From: Verrucomicrobiota bacterium
Lineage (GTDB): Bacteria; Verrucomicrobiota; Verrucomicrobiia; Opitutales; Opitutaceae
DNA length: 64,000 nucleotides
NCBI GenBank assembly: GCA_016235555.1
Contig: JACRKC010000094.1
Span: 1 to 64,000 of the forward strand
Direction: 5' to 3'
Part shown: piece by piece, positions 46,454 through 55,216 of the stretch
Position numbering within the stretch: position 1 is the stretch's first letter
Layout of the letters: each line of letters opens with the position of its first letter
Position numbers and translations under genes: made by a program
The notes under the pieces: model-generated
Database searches by the model: none
Seen by the model: only the letters and a program-made list of their open reading frames with translations
What the model was told of the DNA's origin: nothing

Positions 46454-47386
46454 ATGTATCAGCAAAACCTACGACTTCCACCCAGCACCTTGAAACTGCG
46501 TCTCGCCCAGCCCCATTGGCCCGAAGTGCTCACCGATTGGTGTGTCATCCGGGCGTTGGCGGCGGCGGGCTGGCCGGAGCCACTTGGTTCCTCCGGTGGG
46601 GCACAGGCGGCTTTTGTCTCGGAAGTAAGCTCCTATCTGCGTCTTCGGGCGATCGACTTGCGCGAGGCGGAAGCCGAAACGAGGATCATCGCGGCTATCG
46701 AAGGAGTCTACCGGCGGACTGGCGGCGCGGCCTACCTAGCAGCGAAAGACACACTGGAGGCGACGCGTGGCGGCTACTCGATCGCATTTGTGCGCGCTGC
46801 TGACCGCACTGCCAGTCTCGCGGTCGAACTGCGCCACTGCGAGCACCGCCTCGATGAATTTCGGCGTCCGGTCATGGCCGAAGCTCGCCGGGCGGCTAGG
46901 ATCGCCGCCGAAAATTACTGGAACGCGGTGGCGGCTTGCCGCGTGCCCGAGGGATTTTTCGCCAACGTTCCGGCTCGTGGTGCCATCGCCCACATGCGGG
47001 CGCGTTTCGATCTTTGGTGGATGCTGTTTCTCCGGTCGCTGCGTTCGATTCTCCGGGAAACGAATCCGTCGTATTGCCGGCTGCTCCAGGCCCTGCCGAC
47101 GCTCCGGAAGGAATCCACCCGGCCCGGCCAGAAGTTCGTCCTTGGTGCCCTCGTGCGGGATTGGCGCGAGGCCAACGCCGAGAGATTCGGCCTTTTGAAG
47201 GACATTCATTTCCCGGTGCTCGAACAGCGTTCGTTCGTGAAATTCGACACCGTGAACGCGTGGTTCGACCATCACGCACCCGGCTACAAACGCGACGAAG
47301 GCGTGCGCGAAGCAGCGGTTCGCGCGCTCTACGATGGTTTGGGGCGCGTGCTTTCCGAACCTCACGAAGTGCGCTGGGATAACTGA
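46454..47386 (+). CDS. Island protein of unknown function beside the relaxase
   Basis: I do not recognise a family. The 310-residue protein is rich in Arg, Ala and aromatic residues, mainly helical, with no signal peptide or membrane segment. Segments such as LAVELRHCEHRLDEFRRPVM and HMRARFDLWWMLFLRSLRSI suggest long amphipathic helices. A TATAAT hexamer at 46450-46455 overlaps the ATG, so the true start may be further in (for example TTG at 46490). It ends 112 bp before the relaxase gene on the same strand, which suggests a role in transfer. Confidence 0.5.
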   Translation: MYQQNLRLPPSTLKLRLAQPHWPEVLTDWCVIRALAAAGWPEPLGSSGGAQAAFVSEVSSYLRLRAIDLREAEAETRIIAAIEGVYRRTGGAAYLAAKDTLEATRGGYSIAFVRAADRTASLAVELRHCEHRLDEFRRPVMAEARRAARIAAENYWNAVAACRVPEGFFANVPARGAIAHMRARFDLWWMLFLRSLRSILRETNPSYCRLLQALPTLRKESTRPGQKFVLGALVRDWREANAERFGLLKDIHFPVLEQRSFVKFDTVNAWFDHHAPGYKRDEGVREAAVRALYDGLGRVLSEPHEVRWDN

Positions 47387-47498
47387 TCCTTTTCGGGGTG
47401 ATTCGAGGTTAGTCGAGCTTCGTGAATTAACATCGGTGCAGGCCGGGTGTTATTCTGGTCTGCTTGGTCGCTCGTCCCTGCGCGTGCATTCTCGCGCC

Positions 47499-50345
47499 AT
47501 GTTCACGATGGCAAAACTGCGCGACGGTTCGACCTACCTAGCGAACCATCTTTCCGCGAACGACTACTATTCCGAAAAGGAGTCCGTCGCGGGTGAATGG
47601 ATCGGCCAAGGCGCCGGGCGCCTTGGCCTCGACGGTCGCAGCATCGGCGTGCACGACGAGGCGTTCGAGCGACTGCGTTGCAACCGACATCCGCTGACGG
47701 GCCGGAAACTGACGGCGCGCAACGGCGCGGGCCGCATCGCCTTTCTGGATTTCCAGTGCTCGGCGCCGAAGAGCGTCTCGTTACTCGCCGTCACGTTCGG
47801 CGACGAGCGATTGCGTCAGGCGCATCGTGACGCCGTTACCGTTGCTTTCGGTGAACTGGAGCGATTCGCCGCGCGGCGCGTGCGTGGCGGCGATGCCGCG
47901 TGGTCGGAGCAAACCGCGATCACCGGGAACCTCTGCGCCGCGCGCTTCGAGCACGACGCCTCGCGGGCGCTCGACGCGCAACTCCACACTCATCTCGTCA
48001 CGGCCAACGCGACTTTCGATGCCAAAGCCGACAAATGGTTCGCACTCACCGAACGCGAGATGGTCGAGGCGATCCGCTATGCGGGCAAAGTCTATCAGAA
48101 CGAACTCGCCCGCGGCACGCTGGCCGCCGGTTACGAGATCGAGGCCGCACGCAACGATCGCGGTGTGGTCGAAGGATTCGAGATCGTCGGCGTGAATACG
48201 GAGGACCGTGCCATCGCGTCGAAACGGCGTGCCCAGATCGAAACGGAAATTGCCACTTTCAGGAAAAAACACGGCCGCGAACCCACGACTCGGGAGATCC
48301 ACGGCATCACGACGCAGACACGTAGCGGCAAACTCGCCGAAATCACCACCGCCGAGGTCCGCCACCGACAGCGCGCGGATTTTTCGCCAGAACGGGTGCA
48401 CGCACTGGATTCAGTGGTCGATGCCGCTCGCCGCCGGGGACCGGTCGCACCCGTCGCGTCAGGCGAGGCGGCGGCACTCGTGCAAGCGCGCAACCACCTG
48501 TTCGAGCGTGCGAGTGTCCAGCGCGGGCACGAGGTGATCGCCGAGGCCCTCAATCAAAACCTTGGCGGCCTCTCTCTCGAAGCCGTCAAACAAGCCCTCG
48601 CGGAGGGAAATGCCACCGATTGCGTGCCGTTGAAGTCTGGCGATAATGGCCTTCACTCCGCCTATGCCACGCGGGAGGGATTAACGCAGGAACTGTCGGC
48701 CACCGCCGTCGTCAACGGCGGGCGCAACGCCTGCGGGTTGCTGGGTCGCCGGGATTTCCAGCCAAGCGAAAGGCTGTCCACCGACCAGCGCTGCGCGGTC
48801 CAATCGTTGCTCGAGTCCACCGACCGCGTGTGCGCGCTACGCGGCGTCGCCGGCGCGGGAAAGACGTTCACGTTGCAGGAAGTGCAGCGCGGCCTTGTTG
48901 CAGCCAATCGCGAAGTCATCGCGTGCGCGCCCACCACGGCTGCAGCGGCCGTGCTTCGCGGCGAAGGGTTTGCCACCGCGACCACGTTGGCGGATTTCCT
49001 CCAAAACGGCGAGGCGAGGCATGGGCCGCGCCTGCTCGGCGCGACCGTGATCGTCGATGAAGCCGGCATTGCGAGCACGCGGCAGGGCGCGGAATTGTGC
49101 GCGCTCGTGAAAGCGCAGGGTGCCCGGCTGATCCTCGTTGGCGACTCGCGCCAGCACAGCGGCGTCGAGGCCGGCGATTTTCTGTCGATCATCGAAAATC
49201 ATTCACGCCTGCAAACGTGCGAGTTGACTGACATCCGCCGTCAGACGGCGCGCGAGTATCGCGGCGCGGTAAAATTGATGGCCCAAGGTCAAGCCCGCGC
49301 CGGGTTGGAGGCTCTCGACCGCCTTGGTTGGGTCAAAGAGGGCGGTGCCGACTACGTGAAGCGCGCCGCCGAGCACTACGTCGAAAGCGCCGCGGCGAAG
49401 CGCGATGTGATCCTCGTGGCACCCACGTGGGAGGAGATTCATCGTTTGACTGACGCCGTGCGAGCCGGGCTAAAAAAACGCGGCCGGCTCGGCGAAAGCC
49501 AAGCAGCCACCGTCGCCGAGCCGCTCGCGTGGACGAAGGCACAGGCGGAGACGGTCGCGAACTATCGGCCCGGTCATCTGCTCACCTTGCATCGACCACT
49601 CCGCGAAGCGCAGCTCCCGGCGGGAACGACGGTCGAAGTCGTTTCGGTTACGCGCGGCAGGATTCGCGTGCGCGACGCTCAGCGCCGCGAGGCCGACGTT
49701 TCGCCACGTCGCCATGCTACGGCGTGGACCGCATCCGCGCCTCGGGTGATCGAACTCGCCGCCGGTGATCGCGTGCTCATCCGCCAGAACCATCGTGCTG
49801 CCGGCCTCGTCAACGGCGAGGTGCTCACGCTCGCCGTCCGCGATGCGGCGGGGACGTGGCACGCACACGACGCGTCCGGTCGCAAAAAGACGATTCCGGC
49901 GGACTTCGGCGCCTTCGCCCACGGCTACGCCGTCACCTCGCACAAAGCCCAGGGTCGCACCTGCGACGAAGTAATCGTCTGCGCCGCGCGTCTCGATGCG
50001 AAGGCTACCTACGTGGCGTTCTCGCGCGCCCGCCAACAGGCCACCGGCTACACGCCGGACAAAACGGCCTTGTTCGACGCGCTGCCCGCGACGAACCGCC
50101 CGCGTCAAGCGGCCCTCGACCTCTGGACGCCTGCCCACAGTCGCCGGCTCCGCTGGGTGCGCAGCGTCGTCGAGCGCGTGCGCGAATTGCTCACGCCTAT
50201 CGTCCGCGTCCCGGAATTCACCGTGGTTCCTCCCGTGCTCCCTCCAATTCTCAAACCCCGCCAAGCCATCGCAAACAGCACCAGCAGCGGACGGCACGTC
50301 CGTAACTCGGTGCGCGCTACGCCCGCGATACGGATGCGCTTCTAA
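47499..50345 (+). CDS. MobF-family conjugative relaxase with RecD-like helicase domain
   Basis: The 948-residue protein nicks oriT and unwinds the strand to be transferred. The N-terminal TrwC-like relaxase shows an early NDYYSEKE tyrosine pair, CSAPKSVSLLAV and the metal-binding HTH motif DAQLHTHLVTANATF (His163, His165). The helicase part has Walker A LRGVAGAGKTFT near residue 450, IVDEAGIASTRQG, and C-terminal AHGYAVTSHKAQGRTCDEVI and YVAFSRAR. Length is normal for TrwC/TraI-type relaxases. No type IV secretion genes are in the window, so the element is mobilisable or its mating genes lie beyond. Confidence 0.9.
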   Translation: MFTMAKLRDGSTYLANHLSANDYYSEKESVAGEWIGQGAGRLGLDGRSIGVHDEAFERLRCNRHPLTGRKLTARNGAGRIAFLDFQCSAPKSVSLLAVTFGDERLRQAHRDAVTVAFGELERFAARRVRGGDAAWSEQTAITGNLCAARFEHDASRALDAQLHTHLVTANATFDAKADKWFALTEREMVEAIRYAGKVYQNELARGTLAAGYEIEAARNDRGVVEGFEIVGVNTEDRAIASKRRAQIETEIATFRKKHGREPTTREIHGITTQTRSGKLAEITTAEVRHRQRADFSPERVHALDSVVDAARRRGPVAPVASGEAAALVQARNHLFERASVQRGHEVIAEALNQNLGGLSLEAVKQALAEGNATDCVPLKSGDNGLHSAYATREGLTQELSATAVVNGGRNACGLLGRRDFQPSERLSTDQRCAVQSLLESTDRVCALRGVAGAGKTFTLQEVQRGLVAANREVIACAPTTAAAAVLRGEGFATATTLADFLQNGEARHGPRLLGATVIVDEAGIASTRQGAELCALVKAQGARLILVGDSRQHSGVEAGDFLSIIENHSRLQTCELTDIRRQTAREYRGAVKLMAQGQARAGLEALDRLGWVKEGGADYVKRAAEHYVESAAAKRDVILVAPTWEEIHRLTDAVRAGLKKRGRLGESQAATVAEPLAWTKAQAETVANYRPGHLLTLHRPLREAQLPAGTTVEVVSVTRGRIRVRDAQRREADVSPRRHATAWTASAPRVIELAAGDRVLIRQNHRAAGLVNGEVLTLAVRDAAGTWHAHDASGRKKTIPADFGAFAHGYAVTSHKAQGRTCDEVIVCAARLDAKATYVAFSRARQQATGYTPDKTALFDALPATNRPRQAALDLWTPAHSRRLRWVRSVVERVRELLTPIVRVPEFTVVPPVLPPILKPRQAIANSTSSGRHVRNSVRATPAIRMRF

Positions 50346-50365
50346 AATTCTCCCAGTCGACAACG

Positions 50366-50764
50366 ATGACGCTTAAACCCAAGTCACCAGACATCGGAGA
50401 AGCCAATATTCCCCGCTTGCTCTCGTCCCACGAACCGGGCTGCTGCACCAGCGAAGACAGCCACCGCAGCCTCGTGCTGACCCAGATGGACGGTGCCACG
50501 GAGGGCTTTCCGCTGACGTGGCTCTACCGCTGGCAATGGCGGTCATCGGCCACGCACGAGCTACTGATCCTCACACTCACCGATCACGAGGTGACGATTC
50601 ATGGCAAGCACCTCGACGGCGTAACGGAGCTTTTGAGCAACGGCAAAGGGCTGCACCTCCGAATCAAGGATGCCCGTTATCAAAGCCTCATGCGACCAAA
50701 CGAAATTCTTATCACCACCATCAACGTTCAACCCAACTCGAAACACGAGCCCTCACAAAACTGA
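50366..50764 (+). CDS. Hypothetical island protein
   Basis: I do not recognise a family for this 132-residue soluble protein. It has a beta-rich middle (HELLILTLTDHEVTIHGKHL, GLHLRIKDARYQSL) and no signal peptide or membrane segment. It follows the relaxase gene by 20 bp and precedes the candidate oriT. It could be an oriT accessory factor or an unrelated passenger. Confidence 0.45.
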   Translation: MTLKPKSPDIGEANIPRLLSSHEPGCCTSEDSHRSLVLTQMDGATEGFPLTWLYRWQWRSSATHELLILTLTDHEVTIHGKHLDGVTELLSNGKGLHLRIKDARYQSLMRPNEILITTINVQPNSKHEPSQN

Positions 50765-51086
50765 CCAGCACAACGCTCAACCTCGCACACTGACCAACCC
50801 TCATCCTCACCGAAGACACATCCACCAGAAATCAAAATCACGAATCAGTTCATCGAGTAAGAATCACAAAAATCTCATCAGCAAAAATCGGTCAGAAACA
50901 TCACGAAAATCCCAATCATGAGAAGAAGAGACGCAATATCCCTAACGCCATTTTGGGCGTTGGGCCGACGTGCCGCTCCGCGGCAAAGCCATTCGAGCTT
51001 CATCCGAGCCTCGTTCGAGGAGGCCGCGCGATGACCGCGGCGTCCTCGAATAACCTCGAACCTGCTCGAATCACCTCGCACGCCCG
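50765..51086. other. Candidate oriT/centromere region with 10-bp phased repeats
   Basis: The first half is AT-richer than its surroundings. A hairpin AACGCC-ATTTTG-GGCGTT lies at 50944-50961. Further on, CTCGAA/CTCGCA occurs four times at exactly 10-bp steps (51045, 51055, 51065, 51075). Two inverted TTCGAG boxes stand at 50992 and 51014. The region lies between the relaxase side and a TraK-like gene that starts at 51087. That matches the position of oriT relative to traK in IncP plasmids. Confidence 0.6.
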
Positions 51087-51428
51087 ATGACCCCAAAGCC
51101 GTTTCAATCGAAGCTACGTCCGCACTTGGATTTCATCCGCGAGTGCCGCGCACGGGAGATGAGCTATCCGCACATCGCCGCCGAATTGCGCACGCGCTTC
51201 GGCCTGTCGGCCGCGCCCTCGACCATCTTCGCCTTCGTGAAAGTGCGTTCCCGGCGGCGCTCCGCGATCGCATTGCTCGCATCGGATCCGACACGCACAG
51301 CCGCTGCGTCACCGCAGCCACCAGCGCCAGCGAAACACGTCCGACCGCCGGTCGAGGCCAGCGCGCCCGCCAGTTGGATTTTCCACGATCCCACCAAACC
51401 GCTCGAAAAACTACCTCCATCGCCATGA
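51087..51428 (+). CDS. Small HTH protein, TraK-like by position
   Basis: The 113-residue protein has a helix-turn-helix-like N-terminal half (LDFIRECRAREMSYPHIAAE, then SAAPSTIFAFVKVR) and a Pro/Ala-rich tail. It is followed, in overlap, by a ParA-like ATPase and a membrane-anchored coiled-coil protein. This is the traK-traL-traM order of the RK2 transfer region, where TraK binds oriT. Sequence similarity to TraK itself cannot be claimed. The phased CTCGAA repeats just upstream are natural binding-site candidates. Confidence 0.6.
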   Translation: MTPKPFQSKLRPHLDFIRECRAREMSYPHIAAELRTRFGLSAAPSTIFAFVKVRSRRRSAIALLASDPTRTAAASPQPPAPAKHVRPPVEASAPASWIFHDPTKPLEKLPPSP

Positions 51429-52159
51429 CCACAACCAAACCTTCCAAACTCATCATCTTTTCCTGCGGCGGCAAAGGCGGTGTTGGCAAAACGACCGTCG
51501 CCACCGCCATCGCCGATTACTACGCCGCCCGCAGCATCGCTGCGACGCTCTTCGACTGCGACACCGAGAACAAACAGCGCGGCTCTCTGAGCCACTTCTT
51601 CCCCGACGCCACCAAACTCGACATCCGCGCAGAGCGTGGACTCGACCGGTTTGTTGACACCATGCTCGCCGCCGAGACGCCGGTGGCACTCGCCGATCTC
51701 GCGGCGGGGTCCGGCCGCGACACTTTCGAGTGGATCGATACTATGTTCGACGGGCTCGCGGCGGAAGGCTTTCAGTTCACGGCGGTCGCGACCATCACGA
51801 GTGCCGCAAGCAGCGTCGAAACGCTTTTCACCTGGTCGGCGGCGTTGCGTGACCGCGTCCGCTATCTCGTGGTGAAAAACCACGTCGCGGGCGACGATTT
51901 CGGCTATTTCGACGACACTGAGGCCGGTCGCGCGTTCATGGCAACGGCGCAGCCGGCGGTGATTTATCTACGCGCTCGCGCTCGCGAAATCCAGACCGAA
52001 CTCGACAATCGCGGACTGACACCCGCGCAAATGATGACCGCCGATGCGGGCCGCCGCGGCCCGCTCCTCAACGGCGGCACCGCCCGCATCCGAGCCCAAG
52101 CCTACGCCACCCAGATCGATGCGGCCTTGGATTCCGCCCAGCGCCTGCTTATCCCGTGA
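51425..52159 (+). CDS. ParA/MinD-like ATPase, TraL-like
   Basis: The 244-residue protein is a deviant-Walker ATPase: FSCGGKGGVGKTTVATAIAD near residue 12 carries the two-Lys motif, with a switch region TLFDCDTENKQRGSLSHFF. DLAAGSGRDTFEW follows where Walker B is expected. Length and order agree with TraL of IncP-type transfer operons. It overlaps both neighbours (ATGA and GTGA). Partitioning of a circular form of the element is an alternative role. Confidence 0.75.
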   Translation: MTTTKPSKLIIFSCGGKGGVGKTTVATAIADYYAARSIAATLFDCDTENKQRGSLSHFFPDATKLDIRAERGLDRFVDTMLAAETPVALADLAAGSGRDTFEWIDTMFDGLAAEGFQFTAVATITSAASSVETLFTWSAALRDRVRYLVVKNHVAGDDFGYFDDTEAGRAFMATAQPAVIYLRARAREIQTELDNRGLTPAQMMTADAGRRGPLLNGGTARIRAQAYATQIDAALDSAQRLLIP

Positions 52160-52749
52160 CCGAGCCCAACCGCTTCCCGGATTCGGTCTTCGATCGCATC
52201 GGCTCCTACCTGCCGGCGGAGCAGCGCGCTTCGTATTTCCGCTACGTCGCGAACCTGCGCACGCTCAACCCGAAGGACGAGTTACTGGTCCTCGCCGAAG
52301 GTATGGCGCTCTTCACCTGCATCGCCCGGCAGGTGCCGGATGCTCTCGTGACCGAACGCGAGAAACTCTTCGCTGAATTCACCCGGCTTTGCGCGAAGCA
52401 CGAGACGGCCACGACGAACGCCACGGCTGACGTGCGCACTCTATTTTCCGCGCACCAAAAACTCTTGGAGCAAAACATCGCTGCGTGGCAGAACAAGGAG
52501 CAGCAGACAGCGCAGTCACTCGACCGAACCGCAAAGCGTTTCGAGGAAACCGCGAACCAGTGTGCTGCTCGGCTTCAGGCCGCGTGCAGTGAATTTCAAA
52601 CGGCCACGAAGGAGCACCACGCCGCAGCCACCAAGGCGCAGAACTGGGTCGCGCGCGTCTCACTCGAGAATCGACTGTGGCCGTGTATCGCGTGCGGCGT
52701 GATTGGCGCCCTGCTCACGGTTTTGGTCGTGTATTTTCGGCCCCATTGA
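52156..52749 (+). CDS. Coiled-coil protein with C-terminal membrane anchor, TraM-like by position
   Basis: The 197-residue protein starts at a GTG that overlaps the ParA-like stop. A helical N-terminal domain, then a long coiled coil (~95-170, for example AWQNKEQQTAQSLDRTAKRF) lead to one membrane helix at the C-terminus (LWPCIACGVIGALLTVLVVY). That architecture and order match TraM of RK2-like systems. It ends 37 bp before a strong hairpin. Confidence 0.6.
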   Translation: MTEPNRFPDSVFDRIGSYLPAEQRASYFRYVANLRTLNPKDELLVLAEGMALFTCIARQVPDALVTEREKLFAEFTRLCAKHETATTNATADVRTLFSAHQKLLEQNIAAWQNKEQQTAQSLDRTAKRFEETANQCAARLQAACSEFQTATKEHHAAATKAQNWVARVSLENRLWPCIACGVIGALLTVLVVYFRPH

Positions 52750-52786
52750 CCGCTGGGCTGCGAGAAACAGCCTGCTGCGTCGTCAA

Positions 52787-52813
52787 AGCCAGCCTTTCCG
52801 GGAAAGGCTGGCT
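52787..52813 (+). terminator. Strong hairpin after the traKLM-like operon
   Basis: AGCCAGCCTTTCC and GGAAAGGCTGGCT form a perfect 13-bp stem around a single base. No T-tract follows, so it is either a weak or Rho-assisted terminator, or an mRNA-stabilising structure. It lies 37 bp beyond the last gene of the operon. Confidence 0.6.
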
Positions 52814-52965
52814 TGCGTCGTCGTCGGCCACGGCCCTAACGTCAGTGCGCTCACTTCACCTAATTTTTTCTTCCGCACTCACACTCATTTCATAGTCAAA
52901 AATCATTTCGCGTAGCTTCGGCTGCTGTCCTAGACGAAACCTTGGAAATTTCGACAACAAGACGG

Positions 52966-53104
52966 CGCTCGACGCACGCCCCCGACTGGGGGCGTGTCGA
53001 AAGCGCTCTTGTGGGGCTCTCCAAGGTGCCTGTCTAGGGGCGTGTGTAGGCACGTCCCCTCTGTGTTTTTTCGCAGGCACCTCGGTAAGAGTTTCCACAA
53101 GAGC
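52966..53104. other. Strongly folded two-hairpin leader upstream of mod
   Basis: Hairpin 1 (52966-53005) stacks CGCTCGAC, ACGCCCCC and their complements around GACT. Hairpin 2 pairs GCTCTTGTGG (53005-53014) with CCACAAGAGC (53095-53104), AGGTGCCTG (53024-53032) with CAGGCACCT (53074-53082), and AGGGGCGTG with CACGTCCCCT (one-base bulge). The block lies 48 bp before the first mod ATG. Bases 52814-52965 show no gene but are AT-richer and may hold the promoter. It may be a regulatory leader RNA or an inserted palindromic element. Confidence 0.65.
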
Positions 53105-53152
53105 AAAAGCCATCCCGCACAGGGGCTGAACGTCGCGCGAGCGTTCATGCCC

Positions 53153-55216
53153 ATGTCCGAAACCCCATTACCGGGGAAGTCGCGTTCGTTACTCGAACAA
53201 CTTCCCGAAATCGTCCGCGCCGGAAAGCGCCGGGCGGAGCAGATCCTTGAAGGTCTCGACGGCCGCAGCCGCATCGGGCTGCAAACCCGCGAGCTGGTCA
53301 TCCCGGCCAGGGATACCGCCGAAAAAAATCTAGCTTTGCACGCGCCGGGTGCTGGTGTGAGCGGATGGATGAACCGGCTGATTTACGGTGACAATCTGCT
53401 GGCGATGGCGGCGCTGCTGGCGGGCGACGAGCACGCGCCGTCGCTGCGCGGGAAAATCGACCTCATTTACATTGATCCACCGTTTGACTCGAAGGCGGAC
53501 TACCGGACGAAGATTACGCTGCCCGGCGGCGACGTGGAGCAGAAGCCGACGGTGATCGAGCAATTCGCCTACTCCGACACTTGGGCCGACGGCACGGCGA
53601 GCTATCTCGCGATGATTGTCCCGCGCCTCTGCCTCTTACGTGAACTGCTCTCAGACCAGGGTTCACTTTACGTTCACCTCGATTGGCACGTCGCGCATCA
53701 TGTGAAAATTGCTTTAGATGAGATTTGGGGCCGCGATAGTTTCCGAAACGAAGTCATCTGGCGACGAAGCACGTCACACAGCGATGCGAAGAAATTTGGT
53801 GCAGTTCATGACTCGCTCTTTTTATACACGAAAGGCGAAAACTACATCTGGAACCCGCAGTATCGGCCATACACTCAGGAATACATAGATCGCTACTTTC
53901 GATTCAGAGAACCTGACGGACGCCGCTACTGGAAAGAGGACGCAACCGGCGCGGGCAATGGTCCGCCGCGCAGGTTTGGAGATCGGTTGGTTGCTCCACC
54001 AGCAGGACGTCACTGGCGTTGGACGCAGGACAAAGTTGATGCGTTCTGGGCGCAGGGGCGTTTCGTTCTCACCAAGTCGGGAAAGCCAGAGTTCAAGCGT
54101 TACCTTGACGAGCAGGAAGGCGAACCCATCAGCGATGTCTGGGACGACATCAAGCGAATCAATATGATGGCGGACGAACGCCTCGACTACTCAACCCAGA
54201 AGCCAGAGTCATTGTTGGAGCGAGTGATCAAGGCGTCTTCAAACGAGGGCTCCATCGTCGCTGATTTCTTCGGCGGCTCCGGCACAACGGCGGCGGTGGC
54301 GGAGCGGCTCGGTCGCCGCTGGGTCACCTCCGATCTCGGCAAGCCGGCGTGCATGATCATGCGGAAGCGGCTCATCGACCAGAACGCGCAGCCGTTTTTC
54401 TACCAAGCCATCGGCGACTACCAGGTGGAGGCGGCACGCTCCACGCTCGGCAAAAAGTTTCGCGTGGGTGATCTGGCCGGGATCGTCCTCAAACTTTATG
54501 GCGCGCTGCCGCTCGCGTCGGAGGATAATCCGAGCCGCAACCTCGGTAAAGTCGCGCCGCGCACGCTCGTCGTCGTGGATTCGCCGCAGAAGCTCACCGG
54601 GCTGGCCACACTCAAACGGGCGCAGGAGTTGCGGGCTTCGCATCTCGGCGGTTGGGACAAGGTCGTTGTGCTCGGTTGGAATTTCACGGCGGACATCGGT
54701 CACGTCATCGCCGGGCTGAACGATGCCAAGCTGGAGGTGCTCGTCATCCCGCCCGACCTGCTCGACCAACTCAAAAAGAAAGGCGAGAAACTCACGGCGG
54801 AGGTGGTGCGTTTCTCCTCACTCCAATACGTGACAATAAAACCCATCGGGCGGAAGACGCTGCCCAGCGGGGAAGCGCTCACGGTGGAACTCGATAACTA
54901 CGTGCTGCTTTCGCCCGACGCACTCAACTTGGAGGCGAAAGACAAAGAGCGACTACGCGCGGTGTCCGACCGCGACCCGCTCGCGCTCGTGGAGTATTGG
55001 AGTGTGGACCCGGACTACGACGGCGAAGTGTTCCGCTCCGTGTGGCAGGACTACCGCGGTAACACCGGCGACGATGACGATCACGACCCGTTGCACGTGG
55101 TGAAGAAGGCGCAGTTGAGCGGACTGCCAGTGAAGTCCGGCGCGCGCCGCGTGTGCGTGCGGGTGGTGGACGTATTCGGCTTCGAGGCCGAGGTGATAAA
55201 GGACGTTTCGCCATGA
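53153..55216 (+). CDS. mod: Type III restriction-modification DNA methyltransferase (Mod)
   Basis: The 687-residue protein is an adenine-N6 methyltransferase of the beta class: the catalytic motif [11 protein letters not shown] (~106) comes before the SAM-binding motif [12 protein letters not shown] (~371). A target-recognition region lies between them. C-terminal parts (residues ~430-687) serve as the Res interface in the family. An ATG six bases earlier (53147) is equally possible. It overlaps res by ATGA. Mod gives sequence specificity and protects host DNA. Confidence 0.88.
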   Translation: MSETPLPGKSRSLLEQLPEIVRAGKRRAEQILEGLDGRSRIGLQTRELVIPARDTAEKNLALHAPGAGVSGWMNRLIYGDNLLAMAALLAGDEHAPSLRGKIDLIYIDPPFDSKADYRTKITLPGGDVEQKPTVIEQFAYSDTWADGTASYLAMIVPRLCLLRELLSDQGSLYVHLDWHVAHHVKIALDEIWGRDSFRNEVIWRRSTSHSDAKKFGAVHDSLFLYTKGENYIWNPQYRPYTQEYIDRYFRFREPDGRRYWKEDATGAGNGPPRRFGDRLVAPPAGRHWRWTQDKVDAFWAQGRFVLTKSGKPEFKRYLDEQEGEPISDVWDDIKRINMMADERLDYSTQKPESLLERVIKASSNEGSIVADFFGGSGTTAAVAERLGRRWVTSDLGKPACMIMRKRLIDQNAQPFFYQAIGDYQVEAARSTLGKKFRVGDLAGIVLKLYGALPLASEDNPSRNLGKVAPRTLVVVDSPQKLTGLATLKRAQELRASHLGGWDKVVVLGWNFTADIGHVIAGLNDAKLEVLVIPPDLLDQLKKKGEKLTAEVVRFSSLQYVTIKPIGRKTLPSGEALTVELDNYVLLSPDALNLEAKDKERLRAVSDRDPLALVEYWSVDPDYDGEVFRSVWQDYRGNTGDDDDHDPLHVVKKAQLSGLPVKSGARRVCVRVVDVFGFEAEVIKDVSP

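Noticed and set aside
46450-46455. TATAAT as promoter of the gene at 46454
   Set aside because: It overlaps the ATG, and no -35 box is present. It may be chance, or the true start may be further downstream.
52787-52813. Classical Rho-independent terminator
   Set aside because: The stem is strong, but no run of T follows; it is listed with reduced confidence.
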